A stretch of DNA of 64,000 nucleotides from Sulfitobacter guttiformis (lineage in GTDB: Bacteria; Pseudomonadota; Alphaproteobacteria; Rhodobacterales; Rhodobacteraceae). The translations under genes and the position numbers were made by a program. Position 1 is the first letter of the stretch, and the number at the start of each line of letters is the position of its first letter. The notes below the pieces were generated by a model. The model saw nothing but the letters and a program-made list of their open reading frames with translations. It did not search any database and was not told the origin of the DNA. The DNA lies in contig NZ_RAQK01000002.1 of NCBI RefSeq assembly GCF_003610455.1, forward strand, positions 620,001 to 684,000, written 5' to 3'. Of this stretch, positions 45,323 through 55,300 are shown one piece after another.

Positions 45323-46618
45323 TTACGTCGCCATGACCGACGGCTCGCGCCGCGCCGAACAACTCGCGTGCGGGCAGATACGACAGGTGGCGCCGACAGC
45401 GCGCAGCGGTCTGCTCTGGTCACCGGCCGGTGCAGGTACCAGCAACATCACACTGCGCGCAGGTGCAGGTGCATTATAGCCCGCTGCACTGCCCAAATCC
45501 GTAGTGGCATAGGCATCGAACTGGATCTGCCCGCGCCCCAGCTGGCCCAACCTCTCGTGCAGGACACTGCCCACCGCGCCAAAGGCGCCGAACAGCGGCC
45601 ACAGCGGACAACAGCTGTCAAAGCGGGGGACCGAAAAGCCGCTGATGGATTTTCGAAAAATAACTGTACCCGAGCGGTCACAGACGACCAAACCTGCCCC
45701 CAGTGCAGGAAGCACCGCCAACCTGCGCAGCATGACCGAAGGCGTGACATGCAAGCGCCGCGCGAGGGCAACGGGGTCATGCCCCTGAACCGCGATAGCA
45801 CCCTCCAGCACCGGCAACGGCAGTACCGCAGCATCATCGCGCATTTGCCCCAGAACACCGCGCAGGATATAGCGCGCAGCATTCGACAATGCGGCATCCC
45901 CCCCCTCCAGAACGTCCTCCACAGCCTCCCCACCCGTCTGCGGTTCTTCGAGCAACGGGAAATGGAAATTTTGCGCAGCCAAAAACGCTTCCACCTCCTC
46001 CTGAGGTGATTTACCGGCGGCAGACGGACCCTCACCGCGCTCTAGATAGGTCACAAGGGATTGCGCGCTGGTGGCAAGCCGTGCGCTGTCTGCATCCAGG
46101 TTCGCGTGAAATCGGTTCTGCCATTCCCGCTCCAGAGGGGCGTCACCGGCGAGAATTTCCGCCGTGGACCGGACGGCGGCTGCGGTGGTTAACAATTCGT
46201 GCATCGCATCCGCCAACAACGGGTCATGCGCCATCCTGTCGCCCAGTGTCTCGACCGTCCGCTCCAGTGCCGCGACACGTCGCTGGCTGATCGCGAGTGC
46301 TGCAGCCCAACCGGGGTAGCGCCCTGCAAACGCCTCTGCCAGTGCGGCATCCTCCGCAGGCATGTTTGCCGCCACTGCCGCCTCGCCCAAAACACCCAAA
46401 AGCGCGGCCTCTGCCCCTTCGGTAAGAGACTGCGGCTCCACCTCAAGCGCGGAGGCGATTGCAAGCAGAAGCTTACCACCGATTCTGCGTCGGTTATGTT
46501 CGATCAGGTTTAGGTAGCTTGCGGAAATACCGATAGTGCGGGCCAGATCGGCCTGCTTTATGCCCTGCATCACGCGCCGCTCCCGGATGCGGCTGCCGGT
46601 TATGGTCTCACGCGCCAC
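45323..46618 (-). CDS. XRE-family ScfR-like transcriptional regulator (short-chain acyl sensor type)
   Basis: 431 aa from GTG at 46618 (encoding VARETITGSRIRERR). The N-terminal helix-turn-helix is MQGIKQADLARTIGISASYL followed by NLIEHNRRRIG. A central helical region and a C-terminal DUF2083-like part contain VPRFDSCCPLWPLFGAFG and a Cys cluster CRICPHASC. This layout belongs to ScfRs/RamB-type regulators that sense acyl-CoA and control acetate, propionate or glyoxylate genes. It is divergent from the ABC importer and upstream of the kinase block, so both are candidate targets. Confidence 0.88.
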   Translation of the reverse strand: MARETITGSRIRERRVMQGIKQADLARTIGISASYLNLIEHNRRRIGGKLLLAIASALEVEPQSLTEGAEAALLGVLGEAAVAANMPAEDAALAEAFAGRYPGWAAALAISQRRVAALERTVETLGDRMAHDPLLADAMHELLTTAAAVRSTAEILAGDAPLEREWQNRFHANLDADSARLATSAQSLVTYLERGEGPSAAGKSPQEEVEAFLAAQNFHFPLLEEPQTGGEAVEDVLEGGDAALSNAARYILRGVLGQMRDDAAVLPLPVLEGAIAVQGHDPVALARRLHVTPSVMLRRLAVLPALGAGLVVCDRSGTVIFRKSISGFSVPRFDSCCPLWPLFGAFGAVGSVLHERLGQLGRGQIQFDAYATTDLGSAAGYNAPAPARSVMLLVPAPAGDQSRPLRAVGATCRICPHASCSARREPSVMAT

Positions 46619-46871
46619 GCGGCACCGTGCTCCACAACTCCGACTCTGCGGGATTGTCACGCTTTTTCATGGGCTTTCTGCGCTGCAATATCACTAAATT
46701 TACACCTGATCTTCCGATACAGTTTATTTATTTACAAAAAAATCCATTTAATCAAGGGCCTTATTGCAGCAACACCTCCTCGACCCGATACTGCCTTTGC
46801 ACGAATACGTGCCGGCACCAACGCCCGGGAGAAGGCTGTGGTGAACGTTTCAACACTTTCGGGAGGACATC

Positions 46872-48236
46872 ATGTCAATTTTCAATCCGACACGTCGCGG
46901 TCTGATCCAAGCCGGCGCAGTTGCCGGTGCCGGTCTTGCACTGCCCACGTATCTGCGCGCTGACGGCCACTCCGGCTTTACCAACGCGCCACAAGGCGAC
47001 ACCGTCACACTGGGCTTTAACGTGCCACAGTCCGGCCCCTATGCCGATGAAGGCGCAGACGAGCTGCGCGCGTTCCAGCTGGCTGTCGAGCACCTGAATG
47101 GTGAAGGCGATGGCGGTATGCTGCAAACCTTCAGCTCCAAAGCGCTCGATGGCACAGGCATCATGGGCAAGAAAGTCCAGTTCGTTACCGGTGACACGCA
47201 GACAAAATCTGACGCCGCCCGCGCGTCTGCAAAGTCGATGATCGAAAAAGACGGCGCCATCATGATTTCAGGCGGCTCGTCTTCGGGTGTGGCTGTGGCC
47301 GTTCAGGCGCTGTGCCAAGAGGCCGGCATCATCTTTATGGCGGGTCTTACACACGCCAACGACACAACGGGTAAGGACAAGCAGGCCAACGGCTTCCGCC
47401 ACTTCTTCAACTCGTATATGTCCGGTGCGGCCCTCGCGCCGATCCTGATCGACCAGTACGGTGCCGACCGCAAGGCCTATCACCTGACAGCAGATTACAA
47501 CTGGGGCTACACCACCGAGGAAGCGATGAAATCCTCGACCGAAGCGCTGGGTTGGGAAACTGTAAATTCGGTGCTTACACCGCTGACTGCAACCGACTTC
47601 TCCGCGTATATCGCACCTGTGATCCAATCCGGTGCAGACGTGCTGGTACTGAACCACTACGGCGGTAACATGGTTAACTCGTTGACGAACGCGGTCCAGT
47701 TCGGCCTGCGCGATCTTGACGTAAACGGCAAGAAGTTCGAAATCGTCGTGCCGCTCTACTCCGAGCTGATGGCACGCGGTGCGGGCGCCAACATCAAGGG
47801 TATTCTCGGCTCCCAGAACTGGGACTGGAAACTCGAGAACGAGCTGGGCGCACGCTTTAGCGGCACCAATGCATTCGTGCAGTCCTTCGGCACCAAGTTC
47901 GGCTTCCCGCCCTCACAGGCGGCGCATACCTGCTATGTCCAGACACTGCTCTATGCAGACGCGGTCACACGCGCAGGCTCGTTCAACCCGTGCGCCGTTG
48001 GCGAAGCGCTCGCGGGCTTCGAGTTCGACGGTATGGGCAACGGTCCGACACTTTACCGTGCCGATGATCACCAGTGCTTCAAGGACGTTGTGGTTGTGAA
48101 GGGTAAAGAAACCCCTGACGACGAATACGATCTGGTTGAAATCGTCGAAGTGACGCCTGTTGATCAGGTTACTTATGCCCCCGACCACCCACAGTTTGCG
48201 GGCGGATCGCTGGGAACTTGTAACCCAGGCGCATAA
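46872..48236 (+). CDS. ABC importer substrate-binding protein (branched-chain/amide type), Tat-exported
   Basis: 454 aa. The signal NPTRRGLIQAGAVAGAGLAL is a twin-arginine type. The mature part has the periplasmic type-1 fold of LivJ/UrtA-like proteins: TLGFNVPQSGPYADEGADEL, FVTGDTQTKSDAARASAKSM, MISGGSSSGVAVAVQALC. The ligand is unknown; family members bind amino acids, urea, amides or organic acids. GGGAGG precedes the ATG. First gene of a five-gene operon and divergent from an ScfR-like regulator. Confidence 0.92.
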   Translation: MSIFNPTRRGLIQAGAVAGAGLALPTYLRADGHSGFTNAPQGDTVTLGFNVPQSGPYADEGADELRAFQLAVEHLNGEGDGGMLQTFSSKALDGTGIMGKKVQFVTGDTQTKSDAARASAKSMIEKDGAIMISGGSSSGVAVAVQALCQEAGIIFMAGLTHANDTTGKDKQANGFRHFFNSYMSGAALAPILIDQYGADRKAYHLTADYNWGYTTEEAMKSSTEALGWETVNSVLTPLTATDFSAYIAPVIQSGADVLVLNHYGGNMVNSLTNAVQFGLRDLDVNGKKFEIVVPLYSELMARGAGANIKGILGSQNWDWKLENELGARFSGTNAFVQSFGTKFGFPPSQAAHTCYVQTLLYADAVTRAGSFNPCAVGEALAGFEFDGMGNGPTLYRADDHQCFKDVVVVKGKETPDDEYDLVEIVEVTPVDQVTYAPDHPQFAGGSLGTCNPGA

Positions 48237-48249
48237 GCGCAGCTAACAC

Positions 48250-48283
48250 GGCAGGGCGGGCCACACGACAGGCCCGCCCTGCC
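48250..48283 (+). promoter_or_regulatory. Intercistronic hairpin after the binding-protein gene
   Basis: A 13-bp perfect GC-rich stem (GGCAGGGCGGGCC and its complement) with an 8-base loop, but no T-run. Such structures between a binding-protein gene and its permease genes usually stabilise the 5' message so that more binding protein is made. Confidence 0.75.
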
Positions 48284-48374
48284 CCACTCACGCACTCAAC
48301 ACACCGCAGATCAGCTTCCAGCTCCCAGCCTTAATTGGCCGGGCGTGCGGCGCTTGTGACAGATGGGACAGACC

Positions 48375-49406
48375 ATGGACGCACTCCTCCTTCAAATTCT
48401 CAACGGGCTCGACAAGGGCTCTGCATATGCGCTGATCGCCCTCGGCCTGACGCTGATTTTCGGCACTTTGGGCGTGGTCAACTTTGCCCATGGTGCCCTT
48501 TTCATGATCGGTGCGTTCTGTGCCGTGACATTTACCAAGTTGCTCACCCTTAGCCACAAAGTTGTGGACGAGACGCGCAAAGACTTTTTGGGCAACCCGA
48601 TGGAGGTTGACGTCCCCTACATTTATGACTGGTTCGGGCAATCGACGGGCGATGCTATGATCGACTGGGCGGTGCCGCTGTCGATTCTGTTTGCGGTGCC
48701 GGTCATGATCCTCATCGGGTTTGTGATGGAGCGCGGCCTGATCAAGCACTTCTACAAGCGGCCCCATGCCGACCAGATCCTCGTCACTTTTGGCCTCGCC
48801 ATCGTTATGGCCGAGATCATCAAATATTTTTACGGCGCCAACCCGATCCCAACGCCTGCGCCAGCGGCCTTTGCCGGATCGTTCGATTTCGGCGCAATGC
48901 TGGGGTTCGACGCCAACACGATCATCTACCCCTACTGGCGCCTGATCTATTTCGCCTTCGCGGCCATCGTCATCGGGATTGTGTTTGCCTTCTTGCAATT
49001 CACGACCTTCGGCATGGTCGTGCGCGCCGGTATGGCCGACCGCGAGACTGTTGGCCTGCTGGGGATCGACATCGACAAACGCTTTACCATCATGTTCGGG
49101 ATCGCTGCTGCTGTCGCGGGGCTGGCCGGTGTGATGTATGCGCCGATCAACTCTCCCAACTATAACATGGGTATGGATTTTCTGGTCCTCAGTTTTGTTG
49201 TCGTGGTTGTGGGCGGCATGGGTTCGCTGCCCGGTGCGGTGCTCGCGGGGTTCTTGCTGGGAATCTTAGAAAGCTTTGCCTCGATGGCCTTTGTGCTGGA
49301 TGCAATTCCAGGCCTTAACCAGATCATCATTTACCTTGTTGCGATCATCATTTTGCTGACGCGTCCCCGTGGCCTGATGGGCCGCAAAGGCGTGATGGAG
49401 GATTAA
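48375..49406 (+). CDS. livH: ABC importer permease, LivH-type
   Basis: 343 aa from ATG at 48375 ([18 protein letters not shown]), preceded by GGGACAG; an ATG at 48363 would add MGQT but lacks a site. About eight helices with the LivH signatures [20 protein letters not shown] and [20 protein letters not shown]. Together with LivM it forms the membrane channel. The substrate is that of the upstream binding protein. The loop near residues 50-80 is longer than in Escherichia LivH. Confidence 0.92.
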   Translation: MDALLLQILNGLDKGSAYALIALGLTLIFGTLGVVNFAHGALFMIGAFCAVTFTKLLTLSHKVVDETRKDFLGNPMEVDVPYIYDWFGQSTGDAMIDWAVPLSILFAVPVMILIGFVMERGLIKHFYKRPHADQILVTFGLAIVMAEIIKYFYGANPIPTPAPAAFAGSFDFGAMLGFDANTIIYPYWRLIYFAFAAIVIGIVFAFLQFTTFGMVVRAGMADRETVGLLGIDIDKRFTIMFGIAAAVAGLAGVMYAPINSPNYNMGMDFLVLSFVVVVVGGMGSLPGAVLAGFLLGILESFASMAFVLDAIPGLNQIIIYLVAIIILLTRPRGLMGRKGVMED

Positions 49407-49410
49407 GAAC

Positions 49411-50610
49411 ATGTTTGGACTTACAAAACGCGACGCAGGACTTCTGGCAATTGTTGCCGCGCTGTGTCTCTTTGCCCCGTTTATCCTCAATCCTTTCCCG
49501 TCAAGTTCGGGTATGGCACAGTTCAACGCGGGCTATCCTGACCTCATGCAGCGACTGGTGATTTTCGGAATCTTCGCCATCGGTTTCAACATCCTGTTCG
49601 GTCTCACCGGATACCTCAGCTTCGGCCACGCCGCGTTTCTGGGTGTCGGATCCTACGCTGCAATCTGGATGATGAAGTTGCTTACGATGAACATCGTTCC
49701 TGCAATAATCGTCTCTGTGCTGGTGGCGGGCCTATTCTCGCTGGTCGTCGGATATATCTCCTTGCGGCGCTCGGGCATCTACTTCTCGATCCTGACACTG
49801 GCATTTGCACAGATGTCCTATGCGCTGGCCTACTCTGTGCTGACGCCTATCACCGGCGGCGAAACCGGCCTTCAGCCCAAGTACACGGATCCGCGCATCC
49901 TCGATGCCGCGCCTGCTGCTGGGCAGACACCGCGGGCCAACCTGTTTGGGCTGGATATGAAAGCCAGCACACAGCTCAATTTCGGCGACTGGGTGTTTAC
50001 CTTTAACGCAGGCTACTACATCGCGGCCGCTGTCATGTTGATCGCTTTTTATCTGTCGATCCGCATCTTCCGCTCCCCCTTCGGGATGATGCTGCGGGCG
50101 GTGAAATCAAACCAACACCGCATGAACTATACCGGCCTGAACTCAAAACCTTACACACTGGCTGCTTTTGTTATCTCCGGCATGTACGCCGGACTGGCCG
50201 GGGGATTGCTTGTGGCAATGGACACTCAGGTGGGCGCGGAGCGCATGTTCTGGACGGCCTCCGGCGAGGTGGTGCTTATGACCATCCTTGGCGGTGCCGG
50301 CACGCTGATTGGTCCGGTTCTGGGCGCTGGCTTCATCAAATATATGGAAAACATCGTCTCAAAGATAAACAAATCGGTTCTTGAGCAGTGGTTTGCCTTC
50401 ATGCCCGACGGCATCGAAGACCTGATGGTGACACTGGTTTATCCGTTTGTCGGCAAAGGGTGGCACCTCACGCTGGGCCTGCTGTTTATGGCGGTTGTCA
50501 TCTTTTTGCCCGGCGGTCTGGTCGAGGGCGGTCAGCGCATCGGCAAAATGTTCCGCCGCAAGAAAACCGATCCGAAATCGCCGGACGGCAAAACCACACC
50601 TGCCGAATAA
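49411..50610 (+). CDS. livM: ABC importer permease, LivM-type
   Basis: 399 aa. [38 protein letters not shown], then [21 protein letters not shown] are typical LivM segments. About nine or ten helices are followed by a basic C-terminal tail ([13 protein letters not shown]). It follows livH by four bases. Confidence 0.93.
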   Translation: MFGLTKRDAGLLAIVAALCLFAPFILNPFPSSSGMAQFNAGYPDLMQRLVIFGIFAIGFNILFGLTGYLSFGHAAFLGVGSYAAIWMMKLLTMNIVPAIIVSVLVAGLFSLVVGYISLRRSGIYFSILTLAFAQMSYALAYSVLTPITGGETGLQPKYTDPRILDAAPAAGQTPRANLFGLDMKASTQLNFGDWVFTFNAGYYIAAAVMLIAFYLSIRIFRSPFGMMLRAVKSNQHRMNYTGLNSKPYTLAAFVISGMYAGLAGGLLVAMDTQVGAERMFWTASGEVVLMTILGGAGTLIGPVLGAGFIKYMENIVSKINKSVLEQWFAFMPDGIEDLMVTLVYPFVGKGWHLTLGLLFMAVVIFLPGGLVEGGQRIGKMFRRKKTDPKSPDGKTTPAE

Positions 50611-50622
50611 GGAGCGCACACT

Positions 50623-51384
50623 ATGGGTATTCTTGAAGTCAAAAACGTGAACAAGCGCTTTGGCGGGTTGCAGGCACTGGGGAACGTCAACCTCTCCATT
50701 GCCGAAAACACCGTTCATGCGATCATCGGGCCGAACGGCGCGGGTAAATCAACCTTGCTGAACGTGCTTGTGGGTAAGCTGATCCCCGACACAGGGTCGG
50801 TCATGTTCGACGGCAAATCCGTGTTGGGCCGCAAGCCCTACGAGATCAACCAGATGGGCATTTCCCGCGTATTCCAGACACCAGAGATTTTTGGGGATCT
50901 TACCGTGCTGGAAAACATGCTGATCCCGTGCTTTGCAAAACGGGACGGTGCGTTCAGCCTTCACGCAATTGGTAGCATCGAAAGCGAAAAAGACGTCTAC
51001 GAGAGCGCCAAAAAAATGCTCGAAGACATGAAGCTGTTTGAAAAGCGCGACATGCAAGCTTCTTCGATGTCACGCGGGGACAAGCGCCGCCTTGAAATCG
51101 CGATGTGCCTGTCCCAAGAACCGCGGCTGCTGCTCCTCGACGAGCCCACAGCGGGGATGGCGCGGGCCGACACCAACAACACCATCGACCTGCTCAAGCA
51201 GATCAAGGAAGAGCGTGACATCACCATCGCGATCATCGAGCACGATATGCACGTGGTGTTTTCTCTGGCCGAGCGGATCACTGTGCTGGCACAAGGCACA
51301 CCACTGGTCGAGGACACACCCGACAAGATCAAAGGCCACCCGAAGGTAAAAGAAGCCTATCTGGGGGAGACGCAGGAGGTCTGA
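50623..51384 (+). CDS. livG: ABC importer ATPase, LivG-type
   Basis: 253 aa. Walker A GPNGAGKSTLLN, the Q-loop region VFQTPEIFGDLT, signature MSRGDKRRLEIAM (a variant of LSGG), Walker B LLLLDEPTAGM and the switch His in IIEHDMHVVFSLAERI. GGAG precedes the ATG. One of two ATPases driving the importer. Confidence 0.94.
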   Translation: MGILEVKNVNKRFGGLQALGNVNLSIAENTVHAIIGPNGAGKSTLLNVLVGKLIPDTGSVMFDGKSVLGRKPYEINQMGISRVFQTPEIFGDLTVLENMLIPCFAKRDGAFSLHAIGSIESEKDVYESAKKMLEDMKLFEKRDMQASSMSRGDKRRLEIAMCLSQEPRLLLLDEPTAGMARADTNNTIDLLKQIKEERDITIAIIEHDMHVVFSLAERITVLAQGTPLVEDTPDKIKGHPKVKEAYLGETQEV

Positions 51385-51445
51385 CCGCCGGTCCCCTGCC
51401 CCTGCTGCTGCGCGCCAGCGCGCCCCGCATTCAAAGGACAACGAT

Positions 51446-52198
51446 ATGAACACCGAAACACTGAACAAAAACGCCAATCATGCGGCCACCGCGCCGGCCT
51501 TCCTGTCGGTTTGGGATATTCACGCCTATTATGGCGAAAGCTATATCGTGCAGGGAGTAAGCTTCAACGTGCATGAGGGCGAGATCCTTGCACTTTTGGG
51601 GCGCAACGGTGCGGGCAAAACATCAACCCTGCGTGCCATCGCGCAAATCGGCACGCCCGAGTTGCGCAAGGGCGAGGTCTGGCTCGATCATAAACCCCTT
51701 CACCTGATGAAAAGTCACGAAGCGGCCAACAACGGTCTGGCACTGGTGCCCGAAGACCGCCGCATCATTGCAGGCCTCACAGTCGAGGAAAACCTCAAGC
51801 TGGCCCAGATCGCCCCCCCTATCGGCTGGTCATTGGAGCGTGTGTACGAATTATTCCCCCGTCTGGGCGAGCGGAAAAAACAAGAAGGCACCACACTATC
51901 GGGGGGAGAGCAACAGATGCTGGCCATCGCCCGCGCGCTGTGCCGCGACATCAAGGTGCTGCTCCTCGACGAGCCCTATGAAGGGTTGGCACCCGTGATC
52001 GTGGACGAAATCGAAAAGACACTTGGCATCATCAAGGCGCAGGGCATCACCACCATTCTGGTCGAGCAAAACGCCGTACGCGCCCTCAAATTGGCAGACC
52101 GTGCGGTTATCCTCGACACAGGCAGTGTGGTCTTCGATGGCTCGGCACAAGAGGTCCTCGACAACGAATCGCTGCGCGCAGAATACCTCGCCATCTGA
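51446..52198 (+). CDS. livF: ABC importer ATPase, LivF-type
   Basis: 250 aa. Walker A GRNGAGKTSTLR, signature LSGGEQQMLAIARAL, Walker B VLLLDEPYEGLAP and EQNAVRALKLADRAVI, where Gln takes the place of the switch His region as in LivF proteins. An N-terminal extension of about 20 residues (NTETLNKNANHAATAPAFLS) is longer than usual. Last gene of the operon; terminator at 52226. Confidence 0.94.
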   Translation: MNTETLNKNANHAATAPAFLSVWDIHAYYGESYIVQGVSFNVHEGEILALLGRNGAGKTSTLRAIAQIGTPELRKGEVWLDHKPLHLMKSHEAANNGLALVPEDRRIIAGLTVEENLKLAQIAPPIGWSLERVYELFPRLGERKKQEGTTLSGGEQQMLAIARALCRDIKVLLLDEPYEGLAPVIVDEIEKTLGIIKAQGITTILVEQNAVRALKLADRAVILDTGSVVFDGSAQEVLDNESLRAEYLAI

Positions 52199-52225
52199 CT
52201 TGAAACATACCGAAGCTCTGAATTG

Positions 52226-52247
52226 CCCCGCAGCTTGCGGGGTTTTT
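52226..52247 (+). terminator. Terminator after the ABC importer operon
   Basis: CCCCGCA (52226-52232) pairs with TGCGGGG (52236-52242) around a three-base loop, followed by TTTTT. It lies 27 bases after livF. Confidence 0.92.
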
Positions 52248-52376
52248 CGTTTGATATGCGCGCCAGTGACACCACAATCGCTGCTTTATCTTCAATGGGG
52301 AAACAGAGTCTGGTTTTTGTTTGGTGTGACGGGAATAGTGGCTAAAACAAGGCGAACATTTTCAAAGGGATAAAAT

Positions 52377-53639
52377 ATGCCGATTACATTTAATGAGACG
52401 TCCAATTCATTCGAAGGTGGAAATGATTTTGACACCACACTGGCAGGATTCGATTTCTCTGTTTTCGGCGGCATCATCAGCAATTCAGGCGCGATTACCG
52501 CCCCCGTGACCGCAAGATCAGATCAGGGAATCGAGTTCGTTAACTCACTCTTCGGCAGCCTGTCGAAAGCGGCGGGCAGCCAGTATGCACTCGATCTCAC
52601 TGGCAATGGCGGGCGTCTCATTTTCAATGACGGCACGATCTTTGGCTCTGTCCGGCTCGGGAACGGGTTTGACAACTTTTTCAACAGTGGCCTCGTTGAA
52701 GGACAGATCCGCACCGGCAATGGTAATGACACGCTCACCAACCAGATCCTTCCGGGTATTGATGGCGGTCCACAAACAGTCGGCACGATCACCGGCACGG
52801 TAAATATGGGCAACGGCGACGATGCGGTTCTCAATACAGGCGTCATGGCGGATATTCTGTTGGGCGACGGCAACGACACCTATACTGTCAGCGGCTTTTT
52901 CGGGGTCGCTTCGGACAACGCAACCTCCGGCATTTCCGGTGACGTGCGCGGTGGTTCAGGCGATGACACCATGACTGGCGGCGCGTCGGATGAAAACTTT
53001 TACGGGGGGGGGGATAATGACCTGCTGATCGGCAACGGAGGCCGCGATCAACTTAAAGGCCAGAGCGGGGACGATCTGATCTTTGGCGGTGACGGCAATG
53101 ATAATATCATCGGCGGTAGTGGAAATGATTTCATCGACGGCGGCAACAACAACGACCGTTTGTCCGGTGGTACCGGTAATGATGTAATCGTCGCGGGTAG
53201 CGGCAATGACCAGCTGTTTGGCGGCGCCGACGATGACTTCCTTTCAGGCGATAACGGCAACGATTTTATGAATGGTGGCAGCGGGAATGACACGCTGGAA
53301 GGCGGTCAAGGGCGTGATATCCTCATCGGTGGCGATGGCGACGATGTGTTTGTATTCCGCGGCAGAACCAACACCGACGAGATCCGTGATTTCAACGAAG
53401 GGGATCGCATTGATCTTCAGGCCCTTGCAGGCGCCGGTAGCATTACCTTTGCAGACGTTCTCGACAACACCGTTTTTGCGGGTGGCGATGCAATCATTGA
53501 TCTGAGCACTCTGTTCAATAATGCCAACTTTGATGGGCCTGTCGACCGCGGTTCTGTATTGACAGTCAACAATGTAACGGCGGCCGATCTGGACGCCTCT
53601 GCGTTCATCCTATCCGAAGATATTTTCATCGCCGTATAA
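52377..53639 (+). CDS. RTX-type calcium-binding repeat protein
   Basis: 420 aa, acidic. Residues 1-90 show no repeats. Residues about 90-180 carry a related but different repeat (RLGNGFDNFFNSG, RTGNGNDTLTNQ, NMGNGDDAVLNTG, LGDGNDTYTV). Residues 190-325 hold some 14 classic nonapeptide GGxGxDxxx units (GGSGDDTMTG, FGGDGNDNIIGG), which bind calcium in a beta-roll. The C-terminal part (DEIRDFNEGDRIDL and the end ILSEDIFIAV) looks like a type I secretion signal region. No secretion genes are adjacent. A run of ten G lies in the repeats. Confidence 0.9.
   Translation: MPITFNETSNSFEGGNDFDTTLAGFDFSVFGGIISNSGAITAPVTARSDQGIEFVNSLFGSLSKAAGSQYALDLTGNGGRLIFNDGTIFGSVRLGNGFDNFFNSGLVEGQIRTGNGNDTLTNQILPGIDGGPQTVGTITGTVNMGNGDDAVLNTGVMADILLGDGNDTYTVSGFFGVASDNATSGISGDVRGGSGDDTMTGGASDENFYGGGDNDLLIGNGGRDQLKGQSGDDLIFGGDGNDNIIGGSGNDFIDGGNNNDRLSGGTGNDVIVAGSGNDQLFGGADDDFLSGDNGNDFMNGGSGNDTLEGGQGRDILIGGDGDDVFVFRGRTNTDEIRDFNEGDRIDLQALAGAGSITFADVLDNTVFAGGDAIIDLSTLFNNANFDGPVDRGSVLTVNNVTAADLDASAFILSEDIFIAV
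53004..53013 (+). repeat. Homopolymeric G10 tract inside the RTX gene
   Basis: Ten consecutive G encode the Gly-Gly-Gly-Asp part of YGGGDND (reading GGG GGG GGG GAT). Slippage by one base would frameshift the last half of the protein, including the calcium repeats and C-terminal signal. In the window as given the frame is open. Confidence 0.9.
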
Positions 53640-53649
53640 TCTATACTCC

Positions 53650-53686
53650 TGCCGCCTGCCCCCATCCGGTGCAGGCGGCATTTTCT
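53650..53686. terminator. Bidirectional terminator between RTX gene and acyl-CoA ligase gene
   Basis: TGCCGCCTGC (53650-53659) pairs with GCAGGCGGCA (53671-53680), followed by TTTTCT. It lies 10 bases after the RTX stop and touches the stop of the convergent ligase gene. Confidence 0.85.
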
Positions 53687-55175
53687 ACGCCTCTGACAAA
53701 TAGGACCGCAAATCTGTTTTCAGGGTCTTTCCGTAGTTATTTTTCGGCAGTTCATCCAACCGGATATAGCGTTTGGGCCGTTTGAACCGCGCGATATTTT
53801 CCAGACAAAGCGTGTCGAGTTCTACCTCGGACGCATCCCCTACCACGAATGCCACAACCTCCTCGCCCCAATCGGCGTGCCTTGCGCCCACAACCGAGAC
53901 CTCGGTAACCTGCGGATGGCGCAGCAGCACTTCCTCCACCTCTCGGGGATATACATTGGAGCCGCCGGTGATGATCACGTCCTTGGAACGGTCCTGCAGC
54001 GTAAGGTAGCCCGCTACGTCTAGATACCCGATATCTCCCGTCATCAGCCAACCATCACGCAGAGTTCTGGATGTGGCCTCAGGATTGCCCCAATAGGCCC
54101 GCATCACAGGAGCGCCACGTACCAAAATCTCGCCACTGCTACCTGCTGCAACAGGCCTGCCATCGCTGTCCGCGATCTGGACCTCGACCACCGATTGCGC
54201 CCGCCCGACAGAGCCTAGGCGGGCGTACCAATCAGGATGCCTGCGATCCGCTACATCGTGTCGCGATAGGGCAGTGATCGCCATGGGGCATTCCCCTTGT
54301 CCGTATATTTGCACAAAAACAGGGCCGAAATGATCGACAGCCTCGATAATATCGGCTGTGTACATCGGACCGCCCGCATAAACGACCGTGCGCAATCCCT
54401 CGCCTCGCAACCCTACCGCCTTAGCCGTCCGCGTTAGGCGGGTTACCATCGTAGGGGCCGCAAACATATGACAGCGGCCAAAATAGGCCGCCAGTTCAAG
54501 GACCTCGTTGCTGTCAAATCCACCCGAAACAGGGCAGACATGCCGCGCTCCTGCCTGCACATGAATAAAGTTATAAAGGCCTGCACCATGGCTCAAAGGC
54601 GCGGCATAAAGGGCAGCATCGTGAGCTTGCACGCAATCCACGTCCATCCCGTAGGACAGCGACATTGCCTGCAACATGCCGTGCGTAATCATCACCCCTT
54701 TGGGTGTGCCGGTGGTGCCGGATGTGTAAAAGAGCCACGCGAGGTCACCTGCTTCCCGGTGGCAGATTTCGACACTGGCGCCATCCGCCTCCATATCCGG
54801 CGGCATGATGCAGGCGCAGGTCACTCCCGCCGCCTTCAGTTCAACGAAATGCGCGGCGTCAGTAAAGCAAACATATGCGCCGCTGTTCTCCAGAATGATC
54901 CGCGCTTCGCGGCCATGCAGCTTTGCGTTCATCGGCACCGCAGCAGCACCTGCGTAGAGAATTGCATAGAGCGCAATCAGCCAGTCTGGGTGGTTTCCCA
55001 TAAATATCGCCACACGGTCGCCGGCATGAACCCCGCGCGCTTGCAATCCTGCGGCCATCGCTCGGGCACGGGCGTCAAATGTGGCATAATCCGCAAAGCA
55101 CTGTTTTCCATGATACAACGCCGCCCGCGCAGGATCGTGATGCGCGCGCCGCTCCAGCCAATGGGCAATATTCAC
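53685..55175 (-). CDS. Acyl-CoA synthetase / AMP-dependent ligase
   Basis: 496 aa from GTG at 55175 (encoding VNIAHWLERR), which has AGGAGG at good spacing; the longer frame to 55334 crosses the divergent accB start. The ANL signatures are LFYTSGTTGTPKGVM (P-loop), YGQGECPM, TGDIGYLDVAGYLTLQDRSK and NNYGKTLKTDL (C-terminal catalytic Lys). It activates a carboxylic acid, probably a fatty or aromatic acid, as its CoA ester; the substrate cannot be read from sequence. Confidence 0.92.
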   Translation of the reverse strand: MNIAHWLERRAHHDPARAALYHGKQCFADYATFDARARAMAAGLQARGVHAGDRVAIFMGNHPDWLIALYAILYAGAAAVPMNAKLHGREARIILENSGAYVCFTDAAHFVELKAAGVTCACIMPPDMEADGASVEICHREAGDLAWLFYTSGTTGTPKGVMITHGMLQAMSLSYGMDVDCVQAHDAALYAAPLSHGAGLYNFIHVQAGARHVCPVSGGFDSNEVLELAAYFGRCHMFAAPTMVTRLTRTAKAVGLRGEGLRTVVYAGGPMYTADIIEAVDHFGPVFVQIYGQGECPMAITALSRHDVADRRHPDWYARLGSVGRAQSVVEVQIADSDGRPVAAGSSGEILVRGAPVMRAYWGNPEATSRTLRDGWLMTGDIGYLDVAGYLTLQDRSKDVIITGGSNVYPREVEEVLLRHPQVTEVSVVGARHADWGEEVVAFVVGDASEVELDTLCLENIARFKRPKRYIRLDELPKNNYGKTLKTDLRSYLSEA

Positions 55176-55300
55176 ATGTACCTCCTGCCTTGCCATTCCC
55201 TTAGGGTAAAGTCGCGCCTTTCCATGCCTCTGTCCATGACATATAAGCGCTGGAAATCGGTGCGTTTCAACGCCCCCCTTCGCAACGGACGAGGACCCAT

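Noticed and set aside
52930..53350. Regular short repeats that could suggest a CRISPR or satellite array
   Set aside because: The period is 27 bases in frame and encodes GGxGxDxxx nonapeptides; the units vary by codon and there are no spacers.
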